Positions 10,471 to 22,099 of a stretch of DNA of 64,000 nucleotides are shown piece after piece. The notes below the pieces were generated by a model. That model did no database searches. It saw nothing but the letters and a program-made list of their open reading frames with translations, and was not told where the DNA came from. Numbering within the stretch: position 1 is the stretch's first letter; each line of letters begins with the position of its first letter. Where the stretch lies: assembly GCF_901000735.1 (NCBI RefSeq), contig NC_081545.1:18236758-18300757 (forward strand). Reading direction: 5' to 3'. The stretch is from Corylus avellana. Its lineage: Eukaryota; Streptophyta; Magnoliopsida; Fagales; Betulaceae. The translations under genes and the position numbers were made by a program.

Positions 10471-12372
10471 GAGTTAAAGATGCAGTTGGAGATGGAGATG
10501 GGTATGCAAATTATGGAGATAAATATGGACATGGAGATGGCTATGGAGATGAAGAGGTGCTGACATAAGAGCAGCCCCCACAGCAGCTTACCATTCAGCA
10601 GTTTGCCAAGCAGCAAATTACCAAAGAGAATAAAAAAGAGAAAAAGCATGCCATAGTCAGGCAGTCCATAAGGCAAAAGCAGCCCCCCTTACATGGAGAA
10701 GATAGTGAAGAAGATGATGGAGAAGAGATTCAACTTCCATTAAGTGATTTTAAAGTGACTGATGGAGAGGAGGAGGACATTTATGTTAGAAAATGTGAAG
10801 AAGTTCTACAAGCAGCTAGGGAAGCCGCATCTAAGTGATTCCAGCCATGGGGTGTAGCACCATTAGCTAAGACTGAGGATGACATTAGAATTGGTAAATC
10901 CAAACAACCAAATGAAGAGGGTGTGGAAAGTCCTAAATTGTGTAGCTTAGAAAGTGAAGATGAAGATGAAGGGTCACCCAAACACAATAGAAGGAAGTAT
11001 CCAGAATTGAAAGAACTGCATGACCTTAAAGAGAAGGTTGAAATACGAATCTAGTTGAAGTTTACAGACTCATCACAGTTTAAAGAGGCACTACAGGTGT
11101 ATGCAATACATAATTCCTTCAATTACACCTATATGAATAACGAGAAAAATTGTGTATCAGCCTTTTGTGAGAAACAATGCGAATGGAGAGTATATGTGTC
11201 ATGGACGAATGATAGGAAATATTTCCAAATAAAGGCATTACATAATGTTCATAACTGTGGAAGCCATTACCAAAATAAAAGAGCAACAATCAAATGGGCA
11301 GCACACCGATACATTGAAAGCTTTCGAGATCAACCAAGTTGGAAGGCTAGTGCTGTCAAAAAAATGGTTCGAATGGATTACAATGCGGAGCTATCTTTGC
11401 TTGGTTGTCACTGTGTCAAAAGAATGGCGTTAAATTTGTTAATCGGAACATATGATGAGCAGTACAAACTTACAAGAGATTATGGTAATGCAATACATAA
11501 ATGGAATCCCGATAGCTCTGCTTACATACAAAGAGATGGGATATTCTTCCAAAGGATGTATGTTTCCCTAGTTGCTTGTAAGCAGGGTTTCTTGGCTGGA
11601 TGAAGGCCAATGATATGTGTGGACGCCTGCTTTATGAAAGGTCATCATAGTAAGCGCTACATGCTAAATGCTGCGATTGCCCAGGATGCGAATGATGACA
11701 TATTCCCAATAGCATAGGCTATATGCGAGAGTGGAACTAGAGCCACATGGATGTGGTTTTTAAACAACTTGTTGGAGGATATTGGGTATTCAAGGGATCA
11801 CACATGGGCATTTATGTCCGACCGACAAAAGGTAATAACATGACATCCTATTTGCATGAATATTTAACATTTACCTAACATTTGAATAACATGTGTTAAA
11901 TTGTTCTCTTGTTACACATGGACTGCTGGATGCCATAGAGTATTTGATGCTTGGTCTATAGCACGGATTATGTATTAGACATTTACATGCAAACTTCAAG
12001 AGTAAAGGTTACAAGGGCAAGGCATACAAGGATGCATTGTGAGGTACAACTCGAGCAGCAAATGAAAAATAGTTCAAGTATTACTTGTCTGTGATAAAAG
12101 GAATGGATACTGCAATTTATGAATACATCGAAAAAGTGGACCCAAAGATGTGGTCAAGGCATGCTTTCAATGCATACAGTTGCAGTGACATCCTTTTGAA
12201 TAATACAGCTGAAACTTTCAATGCATGGGTCCTTGAGAGACCAACACATTCTTACTTCATGGAGATGATAAGGCGTCAACTGATGAATCAGATCAACCAA
12301 AAAAGGGGTGGTGTAGCAACGTCAACCAATATTATTTGCTCTAAGATTGTAAAAAAGTTAGATAGTGATAAG

Positions 12373-13706
12373 TGCCAAATATTGCATATTTGGACCCCTT
12401 TATTTACATTAGTTAATCCTTTAGTTGTGTCGTTATTTAATATTTTGTGTTAGTTTTCTGTTTTTAGTATTTTGTAGGTCATTGAAGAAAAACTGCAGCT
12501 TTAAAGGGAAAATGCGAAGTTTGGAAGAAAGCATACTTTGAGAAGACTTAGATTGTGTGGTTAAGTCTAACCAAATCTAAGGAAAAGTTAAAGTTCAGAT
12601 TAAAGTTCAGATTGAATAAGATTTTGGATCGGATTCAAATTCAGATTCTGCACACGTCTTAGTATTTTGACCATAACTCTCTGCTCAAATATCGGATTGA
12701 AGTGATTCAAACGGCATTGGAAAGCTAGCTCAAAATACTACAATTTGTTGTGAAATAGGATTTTCGTAATTCGTACAGTTACTATGTCAAAATCGCCCCG
12801 CAATTAAGAGACACAAATCTGGACGAATCCTATTCCGATTTCAGACTTCTATTTTGACTGGGAGACAGACTTCCGAATTATCTAGGTTTACTTGGGCTTC
12901 TAGGACTTCCCTAAGCCTATAAATAGACTTCTTTGCATTCAAGAAAAGAGACACAATCCCAGAGAGCAAAATTCTTTTGTTTAGTTTTTCTTTAGGTTTA
13001 GGTTTAGGTTTAGATTTTATTTTTTATGTGGAGCTAAATTCCCAACTAAGGTTGGGGATGAAGCCTCACCGATGAAGAACATCAATACTTTTATGTAAGT
13101 TTTTATTATTCTGATTTTATTGGGTTTTATATTTCAATTGTTTTACTTTTAATCAATTGTATGGAGTGATTCTTGGATATCTCTTGTGATTCAAGGATAC
13201 ATGTGATGATTTGAGATAATTTCATATGATTGATTGCTTGGCTTTTAACTCATAAAAATTGGATATCCCTTGTGATTTGTTCTACGGATACATCTGGTGT
13301 TTCAATTGAATTTGGATTCCTTTTGTGATTTGGTCAATGAATGGATACATGGGATGATTTTGATTAATTCTTTGAAGCATAGTAAAACATATCTATGATT
13401 TAATTTGTGAGAACTTCGGATTAATATTGATGAACATAAAGTATGTTGTTATGATTTGGTGAGTGTGAATTCCCAAACCTTAGTACCTTTATCCTTAGAT
13501 TTACTTATTTTATTTAGTTTATGTTTATCCTTTAATTTTCAAAACTCAAAAATCAAAACCCTTTTGGAACTAGATTAGGATTTAATTAGTTTAGATATAA
13601 ATTGCTCTTTCAAAAATACAATTCTCTGTGGGATCGACCTCGCACTTGCAATCCATTAAACTACAATTGATTCGTGCACTTGCGAGTTAAATAAATTTGC
13701 ACACCA
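12373..13706 (+). mobile_element. Solo LTR (Gypsy-type candidate) inside the MULE gene
   Basis: It begins TGCCAAATATTGCA and ends with the widely seen LTR tail text TTCGTGCACTTGCGAG...AATTTGCACACCA. It separates the DDE domain from the SWIM finger. A TATA-like CCTATAAATAG at 12917-12927 would be the promoter. The flanks GATAAG and GATAGG agree at 5 of 6 bases. Assignment to Ty3/Gypsy rests on memory of similar tails (GGGATCGACCTCG... then TTCGTGCACTTGCGAG) and is tentative. Confidence 0.6.
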
Positions 13707-13920
13707 GATAGGAACAAGTTAGATGCTAGGTTACATCTCCCAATGAAGTAACAATTTGACATTTGAGGTTGACCACAGTCATGAGGCTAGGAGGGTCGTC
13801 AAATTGAATACTAGAACCTGTGAATGTGGTAGGTGGCAATTGAATGGGATTACATGCCCTTATACTTGATATGCAATTTATGCACAATGGATAGGCAAGT
13901 TATGTACATGAATTCCATAA

Positions 13921-14045
13921 AATAAAACATTTACATAACTCATCAATTCATCAATTACATACAACATTACAAAACATTTAATTAATTAGTGCAATAACAC
14001 ACATCCATAGCTAATCACTTACATACATACAACATTACAAAACAC
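13921..14045. other. Short spacer with CATTACAAAACA(C/T)T repeats
   Basis: Between the MULE remnant and the oppositely oriented GRF gene. ACATACAACATTACAAAACA occurs twice (around 13958 and 14026) and is the only structure seen. Its AT-rich text may include the 3' regions of both converging genes. Confidence 0.4.
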
Positions 14046-14563
14046 TCATTTACTGAGTACAATAATACCAATCAACAACACTAAGAACCATGACAACAAT
14101 AAGTAGGTATGCATTTCCAAGTGTCTATCATCTTCTTTCTCCGACTGATTTACCCTTATAATGTAGCCATCATGTTTAGTCTCAAGGTCTTTCACCATTG
14201 CTAAATATTGATAATTTTCATTTTCTAGCTATTTTACCTTCTCCAACAACTTATGAATTACCTTCATACCATTTTCACAAAGTGGTTTGTACATCCATTT
14301 GAAAAATTGGCATGCTGCTTTTCTCTACACGTACATAAAAATATCAAACCAATAAACTCACTTCAAGGTATTAACACTTCAAATTTGATGTAAAACATAT
14401 ATAGATTTACGTTATTATCATAGGTAGCACAACTCCAAAATCTTCTTCCAGGGTTTTCTTCAATCCAGGATATCTTCAAAGGTGCAGGTAAATCACAATA
14501 ACAAACCAAGGACATTTGAGTACAGTCGACCGAAGTAGACCCAGACCTAGATGATGGCTTCAT
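14046..14563 (-). pseudogene. GRF-type zinc-finger protein with coiled coil and C-terminal membrane segment
   Basis: Two exons can be joined: 14563-14411 and 14324-14046 (donor GTAAAT, acceptor TGTAG, phase 0). The spliced product has the zf-GRF pattern C-Y-C...NPGRRFWSC-x-TY...ACQFFKWMYKP in its first 70 residues. Next comes a charged helical stretch, then a hydrophobic segment (LLLSWFLVLLIGIIVL) before the TGA. The join rebuilds the finger, which supports the splice. One TAG interrupts the helix (after EKVK), so this copy is probably inactive. Such proteins (resembling Arabidopsis At4g04775) often accompany MULE-type transposons; it converges on the transposase remnant here. Expected length is 143 residues if the stop is ignored. 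Confidence 0.7.
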
Positions 14564-15043
14564 CTGCTCTTAAGGAAATAACGTGAACCCTAGCTTAATT
14601 TACCATATTCACCAAAAAAATCATCCATAAATTTGATTTGAGTTTGAGTAGATACCTTATCCCAGCCGTGAGAAGATTCATTTCTTTTAGATTCCCGTAC
14701 TCGACCTGATGACGTGTTCCTTCTCTGCGCCTTCTCGTGCGAGTTCTCATGGTCAACGAAGGGAAGGCAGTTTGAAATCCCTTATGCGCGCATTTGCAAA
14801 CCAGATTTAAGCTCAATTTGGCGACAAACGAATGAACATAAAATTTAAGCTCGATTCTAGGGTTCAGGCCATTTGGGGATAACTAGGTGTGTAGCTCGGT
14901 GTTGAAGAAGAAGGAAGGGAAGGGAAGGCAGCCCAAGATTTCCGTACGCGTGAGTATGATTTAAGCTCGATTCGGGGAGAAGCAAAATAACAGATTGTGG
15001 AGCTCGATTCTAGGGTTCATGCAATGAGATTTGGGGATAAATA
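14564..15043 (-). other. Upstream region of the GRF gene, up to the gap
   Basis: No gene. GATTCTAGGGTTCA occurs twice, at about 14852 and 15006, both followed within about 20 bp by TTTGGGGATAA. The direct repeat could be part of a MULE subterminal region. The second copy sits right at the N gap. Confidence 0.4.
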
Positions 15044-15143
15044 NNNNNNNNNNNNNNNNNNNNNNNNNNNNNNNNNNNNNNNNNNNNNNNNNNNNNNNNN
15101 NNNNNNNNNNNNNNNNNNNNNNNNNNNNNNNNNNNNNNNNNNN
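15044..15143. other. Assembly gap, 100 N
   Basis: Exactly 100 N, a gap of unknown size. It lies next to a repeated motif at the edge of the MULE region. Confidence 0.99.
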
Positions 15144-15528
15144 GTTCTATATAGGTCATAAACATCATTAAATTCATCTGTACTATATACATCAACAGTA
15201 CTGCAAATTCTATCACTTGTCAAAATCAACATCATTCATTACATCAGTCATAATTATATAATGTGATATCCACAAGGTTATATTAAAACCCTCCCAACGA
15301 TCATGTCTATCGTCTACTCTGGTTGTTCATTTTCATTATCGATATATGTAACACCCAAAAATCAAACAAGTATTATTAATTCGATATTAAAACTTCAAGA
15401 AAAACACATAAAATATGCACCGATTGTCATGCTAGGATAAGTACGAAAGGGTTCGGAAGCAATAGGAAAAAAAAGGCACGAAAAACAAGGTTGAAAACGT
15501 GAAGATTAGGGTAATAAGTAATTGATAA
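15144..15528. other. Intergenic, AT-rich, no gene seen
   Basis: It contains TGTAACACCCAAAAATCAAAC at about 15347, the kind of text that begins some plant LTRs, but no matching 3' end was found. No coding frame with a domain. Confidence 0.3.
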
Positions 15529-16024
15529 AAAAAATAAGGAGTAATTACTTTTTGCCCTTATAAACTACAGCGCTTTGGCACTTTCCCCCCATGAACTACC
15601 AACTATGATATCTGACTCCACCAAACTACCATCTTTTGACAAAAGGCCCCATTCCGTCAATAAAAAGGGTTAAAATTAACGATCAACGGTCATGTGCAAG
15701 TCATGTGTCATTTTAAATTTTTTTCTTCCACTTTTGCCCTCACTTTAGACCGAGAAAATGACGCTTATACACTCCTAAACCCTAATCCAACACATGAAAA
15801 CAATTTAAAATGAGGGCAAAAGTGGAAGAAAAAAAAATTAAATGGCACATGACTTGCACATGATCGTTGACCGTCAATTTTAACCTATTTGACTGACGGA
15901 ATGAGGCTTTTTGTCATAAGATGGTAGTTTGATGGGGTCAGGTGTCATAGTTAATAGTTCATGGGGGAAAGTACCAAGGCGCTGTAATTCATGAGGGTCA
16001 AAAGGTGATTATCCCAAAAATTAA
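15529..16024. mobile_element. MULE-type MITE with arms of more than 200 bp
   Basis: 15538-16015 is almost entirely inverted repeat. The left arm (GGAGTAATTACTTTTTGCCC...) and the inverse of the right arm (GGGATAATCACCTTTTGACC...) agree over more than 200 bp, leaving about 60 bp in the middle. Flanks AAAAAATAA (15529-15537) and AAAAATTAA (16016-16024) match at 8 of 9 bases, the duplication size of Mutator elements. No coding capacity. Confidence 0.8.
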
Positions 16025-16591
16025 AAAATACTCATCCTTTTCCCCCTTTGATTAGAAAAAAAAATAAAAAAATAAAAAAAAATACTCAACGGACAAAGTC
16101 TCGCATTGACAGTCTCATTACATGGGATCCAAATCTAAGCACACATGTATGGTTTAGAGAAATCTGTACATCTTTGTCTTACATAGCTAGCTGTACTTCC
16201 ATGGTTTCAATACCACACAATTACAACCTTCCAACCAAGTTTCTCAACCCACGAATTTACAGAACAGTCCAAAAGAGCCCAAGGTACATCAATGTTGTTA
16301 TATAAGAACACAAAAGAAAAAATTATAAAAGAAAAAGAAAAAAGAAATAAAGAAAAACTATACTATTGGTTACTACCTCTACAAAATCCCTCCATATTGC
16401 TTCCTTTCTTCCACTCTACGAGGCCTCACTAGCAACTAATCTACAGATCACGTACAAGAGTGATCTCATTTTTAAACTATTGCTGCCACAAAAACAAAAT
16501 TACATATGTGCCACTCATTCATCTATATATATATATATATATATGCTTATCATGATAAGTCACCCAAAAAAAGCAACCTGCAGCAGCAAAG
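16025..16591 (-). other. Spacer and 3' flank of the X8 gene
   Basis: No gene. It includes A-rich text (16046-16083 and 16305-16355) and a short (AT)n at about 16522-16544. Part of it should be the 3' untranslated region of the X8 gene on the minus strand. Confidence 0.5.
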
Positions 16592-19423
16592 TTAGTTTGA
16601 ACATGTGGCCTGCAGCAGCATGACTGTGAGACATGCAATGAGGAAGAAATGTGGGGAGCAATCTAACTTGGCAGCCACTGATGGGGTAGAGGGGCTGGAA
16701 GGCACTGCACCAATAACTGTTGAGCCGCTTGAGCTTGTATTCAACACTGATGAGGTTGTGCTGCATAAATATATATATATGCAATTCCAATCCAAAAACT
16801 TGTTAATTTGTAGCTAGGTAAAATAAATGAAACTATTGCTAGTAATTAAGTAGAGTTCACCTTGTGGATGGATACTGACATGTCCCCGAACCTGCAGTGA
16901 TGGAAAATGAATACAAAAGAAAAGAAAGAAATTATTATTATAAGCCATTCAAATTCATTCTAGAGACTGCTAGAGCCTAGAGGCCATTCTAGCTCCCATG
17001 AATTTCCCATGAAATGTGTTGGAAAATATCAAGGCAAAAAGAAATTGGTACTTTAAGATTCGATCGTAACGACGATATCTCTAGAACGTTTTTTTTCCCC
17101 TTTCTAAGTGCTAAGGGATTTGATAAAATAGTTCCTACGATACAATAAAGCCCAAATGTCACTCTAGAAAAAACACTTTCTAGAGTAACAAGAAACACTT
17201 TTATGGGGAGAATAGCACAAAAGAGATGTGAAAGAGAGAATAAAAAGAAGCTATGAGATTGTGTATGTGCATATGATCAAAGGGTCATACTTATAGTGAT
17301 TTTGGACACATAATGGTCCAAAATCATTAATCCAATGGTGAGAAATAGTAACCACCTAAAGATCCACTTTAATAGACACCATAAGAGTGATAAGTCGCAT
17401 ATTAAATCCTTCCAACGACTAAAAAAACATTCAAATTTTCTATAATATCGTACATGAAACGGCTAGGCTAGTTCAGTCGACCGAGCCTTATAACGCCCAA
17501 AGCCTATTGCCCTTGCCTGTGCCACTGGCATCTAGCCATTTTCTCTATCACTCAATTTATTATTAAGTGAGGAGGATTCCTTATGAACTTGTTGACATAT
17601 TTATACATAGCTAATGTGGGGCAAATTTTTTCCTACACTTCAAAATTTTGGTTTTCCCTCCAAACTTTAAGATTGACTTGAAATTGTAAATCTTTCAACT
17701 AAATGCACATAAAACTTGTAGATATAAAATAGATTTCATAATTATTTGAAATATTCAAAATAATTAACTTTTATTCAATATGGCGTACAGAAAAGACAAC
17801 TTACTTGGGTCGGTGCTTGTAGTTACAGCAGTTCCTCCAAAGTTGCAGCTACTTGGAACCGGATTCTTTTGATAGTACACATTAAACGCATATGAGGCAT
17901 GATCACGAATGGTGCTGGGGTTGTAGCAACTCCCACCAGCCTGAATTGCAGAACAATCTGCACCACCATACCCACAAGCATAGTCCAAAGCAACTTGTAA
18001 AGCTGTTGGTGATGCACTTTGGCTAACAACACACCAGCTTGCTCCTAAGGCTGCAGGTGATGTGGTTGCAGCCGGGTTCGCAAAGGGTGTCATGGTGGCT
18101 GGTGTGGTTGAATAATCTGGGTTTGAGTTTGGGTTCATGATTGGAGTTGTGGAAGTGGGGGTGGTGGGAGTTATTGTTGGAACAGTTGTGACTGGAGTGG
18201 TGATGTCTTTTTGAGTGGTGGATATTGCAGAAGTGAATTGTAGATGCCTTTCATATTCTTGGTGTTTTTCTTTTATGTGTACTATTGATACCTTCTTTGT
18301 TATACTTGAGCCTGTACTTGAAATAAACAAGTTGAGATAAGCTTTACTTTTTGCTTATGCTTGTAAGAACAGAAATAGAAAAAACAGGAAATGAAATCAC
18401 TTTTGTTAAGCAAATATTTCTCCACGATACAATGGAACTCAGAAACTTTTTTGAGTTTGATTGCGTTTTGCACAAAACGAAACTAAACCAGAACACCCTC
18501 AGGTCCTTCTCTTATCCTCTCAATTTTCAAAATCATCATTGAATATGTGAGGTGGATTCCACATATGGGGGCCACAAATTCAATGGTGATTTGAAAATTA
18601 AAAGGATGGGAGAAAGACCGAGAGAGGATGTATATCACGTCTCGTTTTGAGAAAGAGAGAAAAAGAGAGAATTTTATGTGATATAAAACTTGTCTGCTAT
18701 TATTAGACCATACCGAAAAGAATGGAACCCATTTGGAGAAAGAACAATCATTTAGAGAGAGGGAAAGAACTGTACCAGTACAGGAAAAGCAAAGAAATTC
18801 CAAGTCCAACATGTAAAGCAATTAAAGCATGAATTCAAAGTGTAACCATAAAATTCATGATTTCAAGAGCTACGGTTGATCAAATGACAAAATACAGAGC
18901 CACAAAATTTGATATTTATGTTGCAATGAACATCCGGGATCTTATGAAGGAAGAAAATTGAAGCAATAGAAGTATGAATTCAGAGAAAAAAGAAGTGCAT
19001 TTGAAATGGCTTAATTCAGAGCAAGAAGACTATGGAATACTTTTCAATGAACATCTGGCGTCTTAGGAAGCTGTCTGGGGCACAAGGACCATCATACAGA
19101 ATAATAAATACTGTTTAAATGACAAATTCAGAGCAAAAGAACTGCATATTTATGTTTGGATGAAACTCTGAGGTCTTAGATAGCTGTTTGTTGGTAAGAA
19201 AAGAAAAGAACACACTCACTTGTTTAAGTACTAAAGAAAAAAACGAGACAAGCCAATTGGAATAAAAATAAAAACAAAAGAAGATGCCCACATTAGAATA
19301 GAAGTAATGAAACCAAATATTGAAATGAAAAGCAGCAAAAGAAACAAGACAAAGCCACTCACCAACACAGAGAAAATGACACAATAGGAGAAATATGAAG
19401 CAGTTGAGGACCCTTTCATCCAT
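16592..19423 (-). CDS. X8-domain, GPI-anchored cell-wall protein (callose-binding type), 255 aa
   Basis: Four exons join in frame with consensus splice sites: 19423-19363, 18311-17805, 16891-16861 (31 bp) and 16760-16592; 768 bp in all. Exon 1 encodes a hydrophobic signal peptide (NCFIFLLLCHFLC). A Ser/Thr/Pro-rich linker (about residues 47-110) leads to an X8/CBM43 domain (about 112-198). Its six cysteines are C114, C133, C140, C149, C176 and C194, with the typical YACGYGGADC, GGSC and HASYAFN-x-YYQ motifs. The last Cys and the GTCQYPS block are on the 31-bp exon. The tail is Ser-rich and ends in a hydrophobic stretch (FFLIACLTVMLLQA), a GPI-anchor signal. X8 proteins bind beta-1,3-glucan (callose), often at plasmodesmata. 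No glycosidase domain is present, so it is a binding protein. Arabidopsis X8 genes such as At1g29380 or At2g42930 are candidate relatives (from memory). Confidence 0.88.
18502..18619. mobile_element. Small foldback/MITE in intron 1 of the X8 gene
   Basis: Arms GGTCCTTCTCTTATCC... (18502-18544) and the inverse of 18578-18619 (GGTCTTTCTCCCATCC...) pair over about 42 bp around a 33-bp loop. Superfamily and target duplication were not resolved. Confidence 0.5.
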
Positions 19424-19640
19424 TGACAACCCTCCTGTCTTCTTCTTCTTCTTCTTCTTCTCTAATGTTGCTCTTTAATTATCTAGCTCTGCCTTTCACT
19501 TGGTTTCAAACAGAGAAAGTGAAGCAAAGATATCATAAACTAGAGGAGCATCAATGATTTTGTTGGAAAGAAAAGGATTGAGTACCTCTCGACATGTATA
19601 TAAAAATATATATTTTAGAATAGGCACCCTAGAGAGAAAG
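19424..19640 (-). promoter_or_regulatory. 5' region of the X8 gene
   Basis: On the gene's sense strand the leader carries a (GAA)n run (19440-19460). A TATA-rich stretch lies at 19598-19614, about 180 bp upstream of the ATG, a plausible TATA box. The transcription start is not shown by sequence. Confidence 0.4.
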
Positions 19641-21525
19641 CGGAGAAGACTTGAGAAGGGAGACATGGGGTGTAGGAAGGTGCAAGCAAGAGAAGGTGCA
19701 AAAAGGAGGGAAAAGGTGGGGAAGAAGGTTGAAAAAAGAAAGCACAGAGATTTTTTTGGAATATAGGTTTGGTATGTGGGCTGGGTAAGTGATGATTGTA
19801 ATGATGGTGATGATGTGGGCATTTTGCCTTTTCTCTTCTTTATGCTTCTCCCTTAAATGTTTTATAGGACCAAGTCTACTCAATACAGCCTCAAAATTTA
19901 CTGCTCTAGTTTAAAGATCTTCAATACAAATAGTGTCTTCATATTCATGGTTATGGAATAGTATGTGAGATTGGATCAAAGTTCAAACCCTATTAGTTTC
20001 ATGATTATTTATGAAGCAAAATAATAGTTTTGAGATATTAGGACATGTTTGTTAATGTATTTTTTGGCTTTTAGTTTTAAAAAATATTCTGATGTGACGT
20101 AAAGATGAAAACATGGTTTGTGTTTTAAGTTGTAAATTTGTTCCGATAATTGAAAACGAAAGACAGAAATAAAAAAATCAAAATCAACAATACTAACTGC
20201 AGGACACCTGAAATGACAGTCAAGTTTTCTTCTTTCTTTTTCTGGGCTTCTTGTGTTTTTCTCTTTTGTGGTTGGGTTGATTTCTGGGCAAGACTTTGTT
20301 GGTTTGTTTGTTTGGTTCATGACTATGACTGCCAACTGCAGAAGCACAATGCCATTATTATTTATCTCTTTTTGGCCGTACCATCTTTTCAATTTTTTTT
20401 TCACTTTAAGTGATTCCATAGGTGTAAAAAGAGTGGTGACCCTGACACTGGACCTTAAATCAACCAATGTGGGACAACTTGTCCAAGACAAAATAATCAA
20501 CATTCTTTAACCCCCTTTGTTAGTAATGGCTTTTGGTGACACACAGTAAGTTTCCATTGAAATTGTAGCACTCTAATCACTATTTATAGGGTCGGCAATT
20601 TTTGACATGATCTGAGAATTTAACACAAAGTTAACACTAAATAGTCTTATATCCATGTCAAACCCGACACACAAGTAAGAATTGCCGACGCTATTCTTAA
20701 GTAGGCCATGATTAACTCAAGTATCCTCTATCAAGGATGAACTCCACGTGAGGTTATTATAATTGTTTATCACCACTAATGAGAAAGCAATCAATATAAA
20801 CAGTGAAGGTTTAATTAGTTTAGGGTTGCTGCTATAATTAGGAGGAAAATGGTGTTGATGCTTATTGGGGGGGTTGGGGTGGGGGCCATGGTGAAATAAA
20901 AAGCAAGCAAAATGGGAGAAATTGGTCCTCAAAGTGAGCCATCCAAAATTCTATCCTAAGCCTGCACTTTTGACCAATTGGATTTGAAATATAACCTACG
21001 CTTATCACAGACTACTTTGTTTTTTATAGGCTACACATAAAGGCACTTCTTGATCCTTGCTCCCATTACATTATTTAATTGGAGTGTCTTTGAAATATAT
21101 TATTATTAGAGGCCGAAAACCCATGTTACTTCCAACTTTATTTGTCAATATTCCCACCTTATTTTTACAAAAGACAGAAAGAGAAGAAAATCTAGATATG
21201 TTTTAAAGTAAAGTAAAATTTGTATATTTTCCACTAAGCTTCTCTTTAAGAAAGGTATAATAATGATATATGGAGTTAGTTTAAGGGCAAAGTCAAGGCT
21301 TCAGGAATGGGATTGTCTCTCCTGGAACAAAATTCTGATCCCATCGCTGCTTATTGTCCTATTTAGTCTTGTTCTGTCATATTTCAGTTCTTATTCTCAG
21401 AACTTTCTTTTTAACAAGCATCTCAAGAATATTTTGTTTCTTTTTCTTTTCTTTCTTCTTTTTATTTTTTATTTTTTTTCTTCAGTTCTTGTTTTTACTA
21501 AACTACAATAATAATAATAATAATA

Positions 21526-21559
<34 letters not shown>

Positions 21560-21634
21560 AGTTGAATCCCTTAAGATAATTGGCTAAAATTGCGACAGAT
21601 GCCCTTTTTGAATAAATATGCTTAAGTGAAATGG
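19641..21634. other. Intergenic region, no gene seen
   Basis: AT-rich, with short frames of no recognisable family. Notable are a C/T-G/A-biased block (19640-19760), the G run at 20866-20884, and a compound (AAT)n(ATT)n microsatellite at about 21507-21560 that can fold on itself. Confidence 0.5.
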
Positions 21635-21815
21635 GTGAGTAATTCTAGAAATCACTCTTGTGTCACTCTAAGAATGAGGCGGCTTTTAAAATCACCATTT
21701 GATTAAAATTCAATAATAAGCAATTATAAGGCTAGTGGTGATTTTAGAAGTCACATTATTTTTTGAGTGACACAAGAGGGATATAAGAGTGACTTCTAGC
21801 ATTACTCAAAATGAG
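21629..21815. mobile_element. MITE with roughly 35-bp inverted ends
   Basis: The element 21636-21808 starts TGAGTAATTCTAGAAATCAC and ends with the inverse TGAGTAATGCTAGAAGTCAC. GTGTCACTC is repeated inside each arm. Flanks AAATGGG (21629-21635) and AAATGAG (21809-21815) match at 6 of 7 bases. Superfamily (perhaps hAT) is not certain. Confidence 0.6.
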
Positions 21816-21862
21816 CATATTGACCTAAGAATTCAACCCCAAGGAATTTCTTCTTTTTAGAG

Positions 21863-22099
21863 CATGTTTGGGATTGCGTTTGAGAAATAAAACTTTTAAG
21901 TCAAAAATAATTTTTTGGCAAAAGCTTTATTTTTAAGCTTTTATGAAAAATGCATTTTGGCTATTTTTAAGTATTTTGAACCCTTAAAAGCACTTTCAAT
22001 TTTTTTTCACTAAACAAGTATTTTTTTTTTTTTTTTTCAGATGGACCTTTTAAGTATTAAATGCACTTTTAAGCTCTTCAAACGCACACCCAAACAAAC
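21863..22099. mobile_element. MITE with GTTTGGG...GCGTTTGA ends
   Basis: Left end GTTTGGGATTGCGTTTGA (21866-21883) and right end, inverted, GTTTGGGTGTGCGTTTGA (22078-22095). The body is T/A-rich with repeated CTTTTAAG. Similar ends are common in plant hAT-like MITEs. Target duplication not resolved. Confidence 0.5.

Larger units (their letters stand above)
10210..13920 (+). pseudogene. mudrA-like: Mutator-like (MULE) transposase, decayed
   Basis: MULE transposases cut and paste DNA through a DDE active site. The N-terminal part (10210-11050) is acidic and D/G/E-rich and contains a 60-bp tandem duplication. The plant MuDR DNA-binding domain starts near 11055 (FKEALQVYAIHNSF, CEWRVYVS, HNC). 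The catalytic core follows: D of VDACF at 11622, D of MSDRQK at 11820, and E of NTAETFNAW at 12211. All three acids are present. An intron-like GTAATA break follows MSDRQK. A SWIM zinc finger (CEC at 13819-13827, C at 13855, the following His replaced by Tyr) ends the protein at about 13912. Stops at 11049, 11601, 11716 and 12040 among others, plus a 1.3-kb LTR insertion (12373-13706), show it is dead. Confidence 0.85.

Noticed and set aside
10224..10676. 150-codon minus-strand frame rich in I/S/F
   Set aside because: It is the antisense of the acidic, repeat-containing MULE N-terminus, has no domain and arises from biased composition.
12991..13013. TTTAGGTTTAGG repeats resembling a telomere
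   Set aside because: The unit is 6 bp (TTTAGG), not the plant TTTAGGG, is only about four units long and lies inside an LTR leader; not a telomere.
17764..18330. X8 domain as a single 188-codon gene starting at 18330
   Set aside because: The first residues read through an acceptor at 18312; the spliced four-exon model gives a signal peptide and the sixth cysteine.
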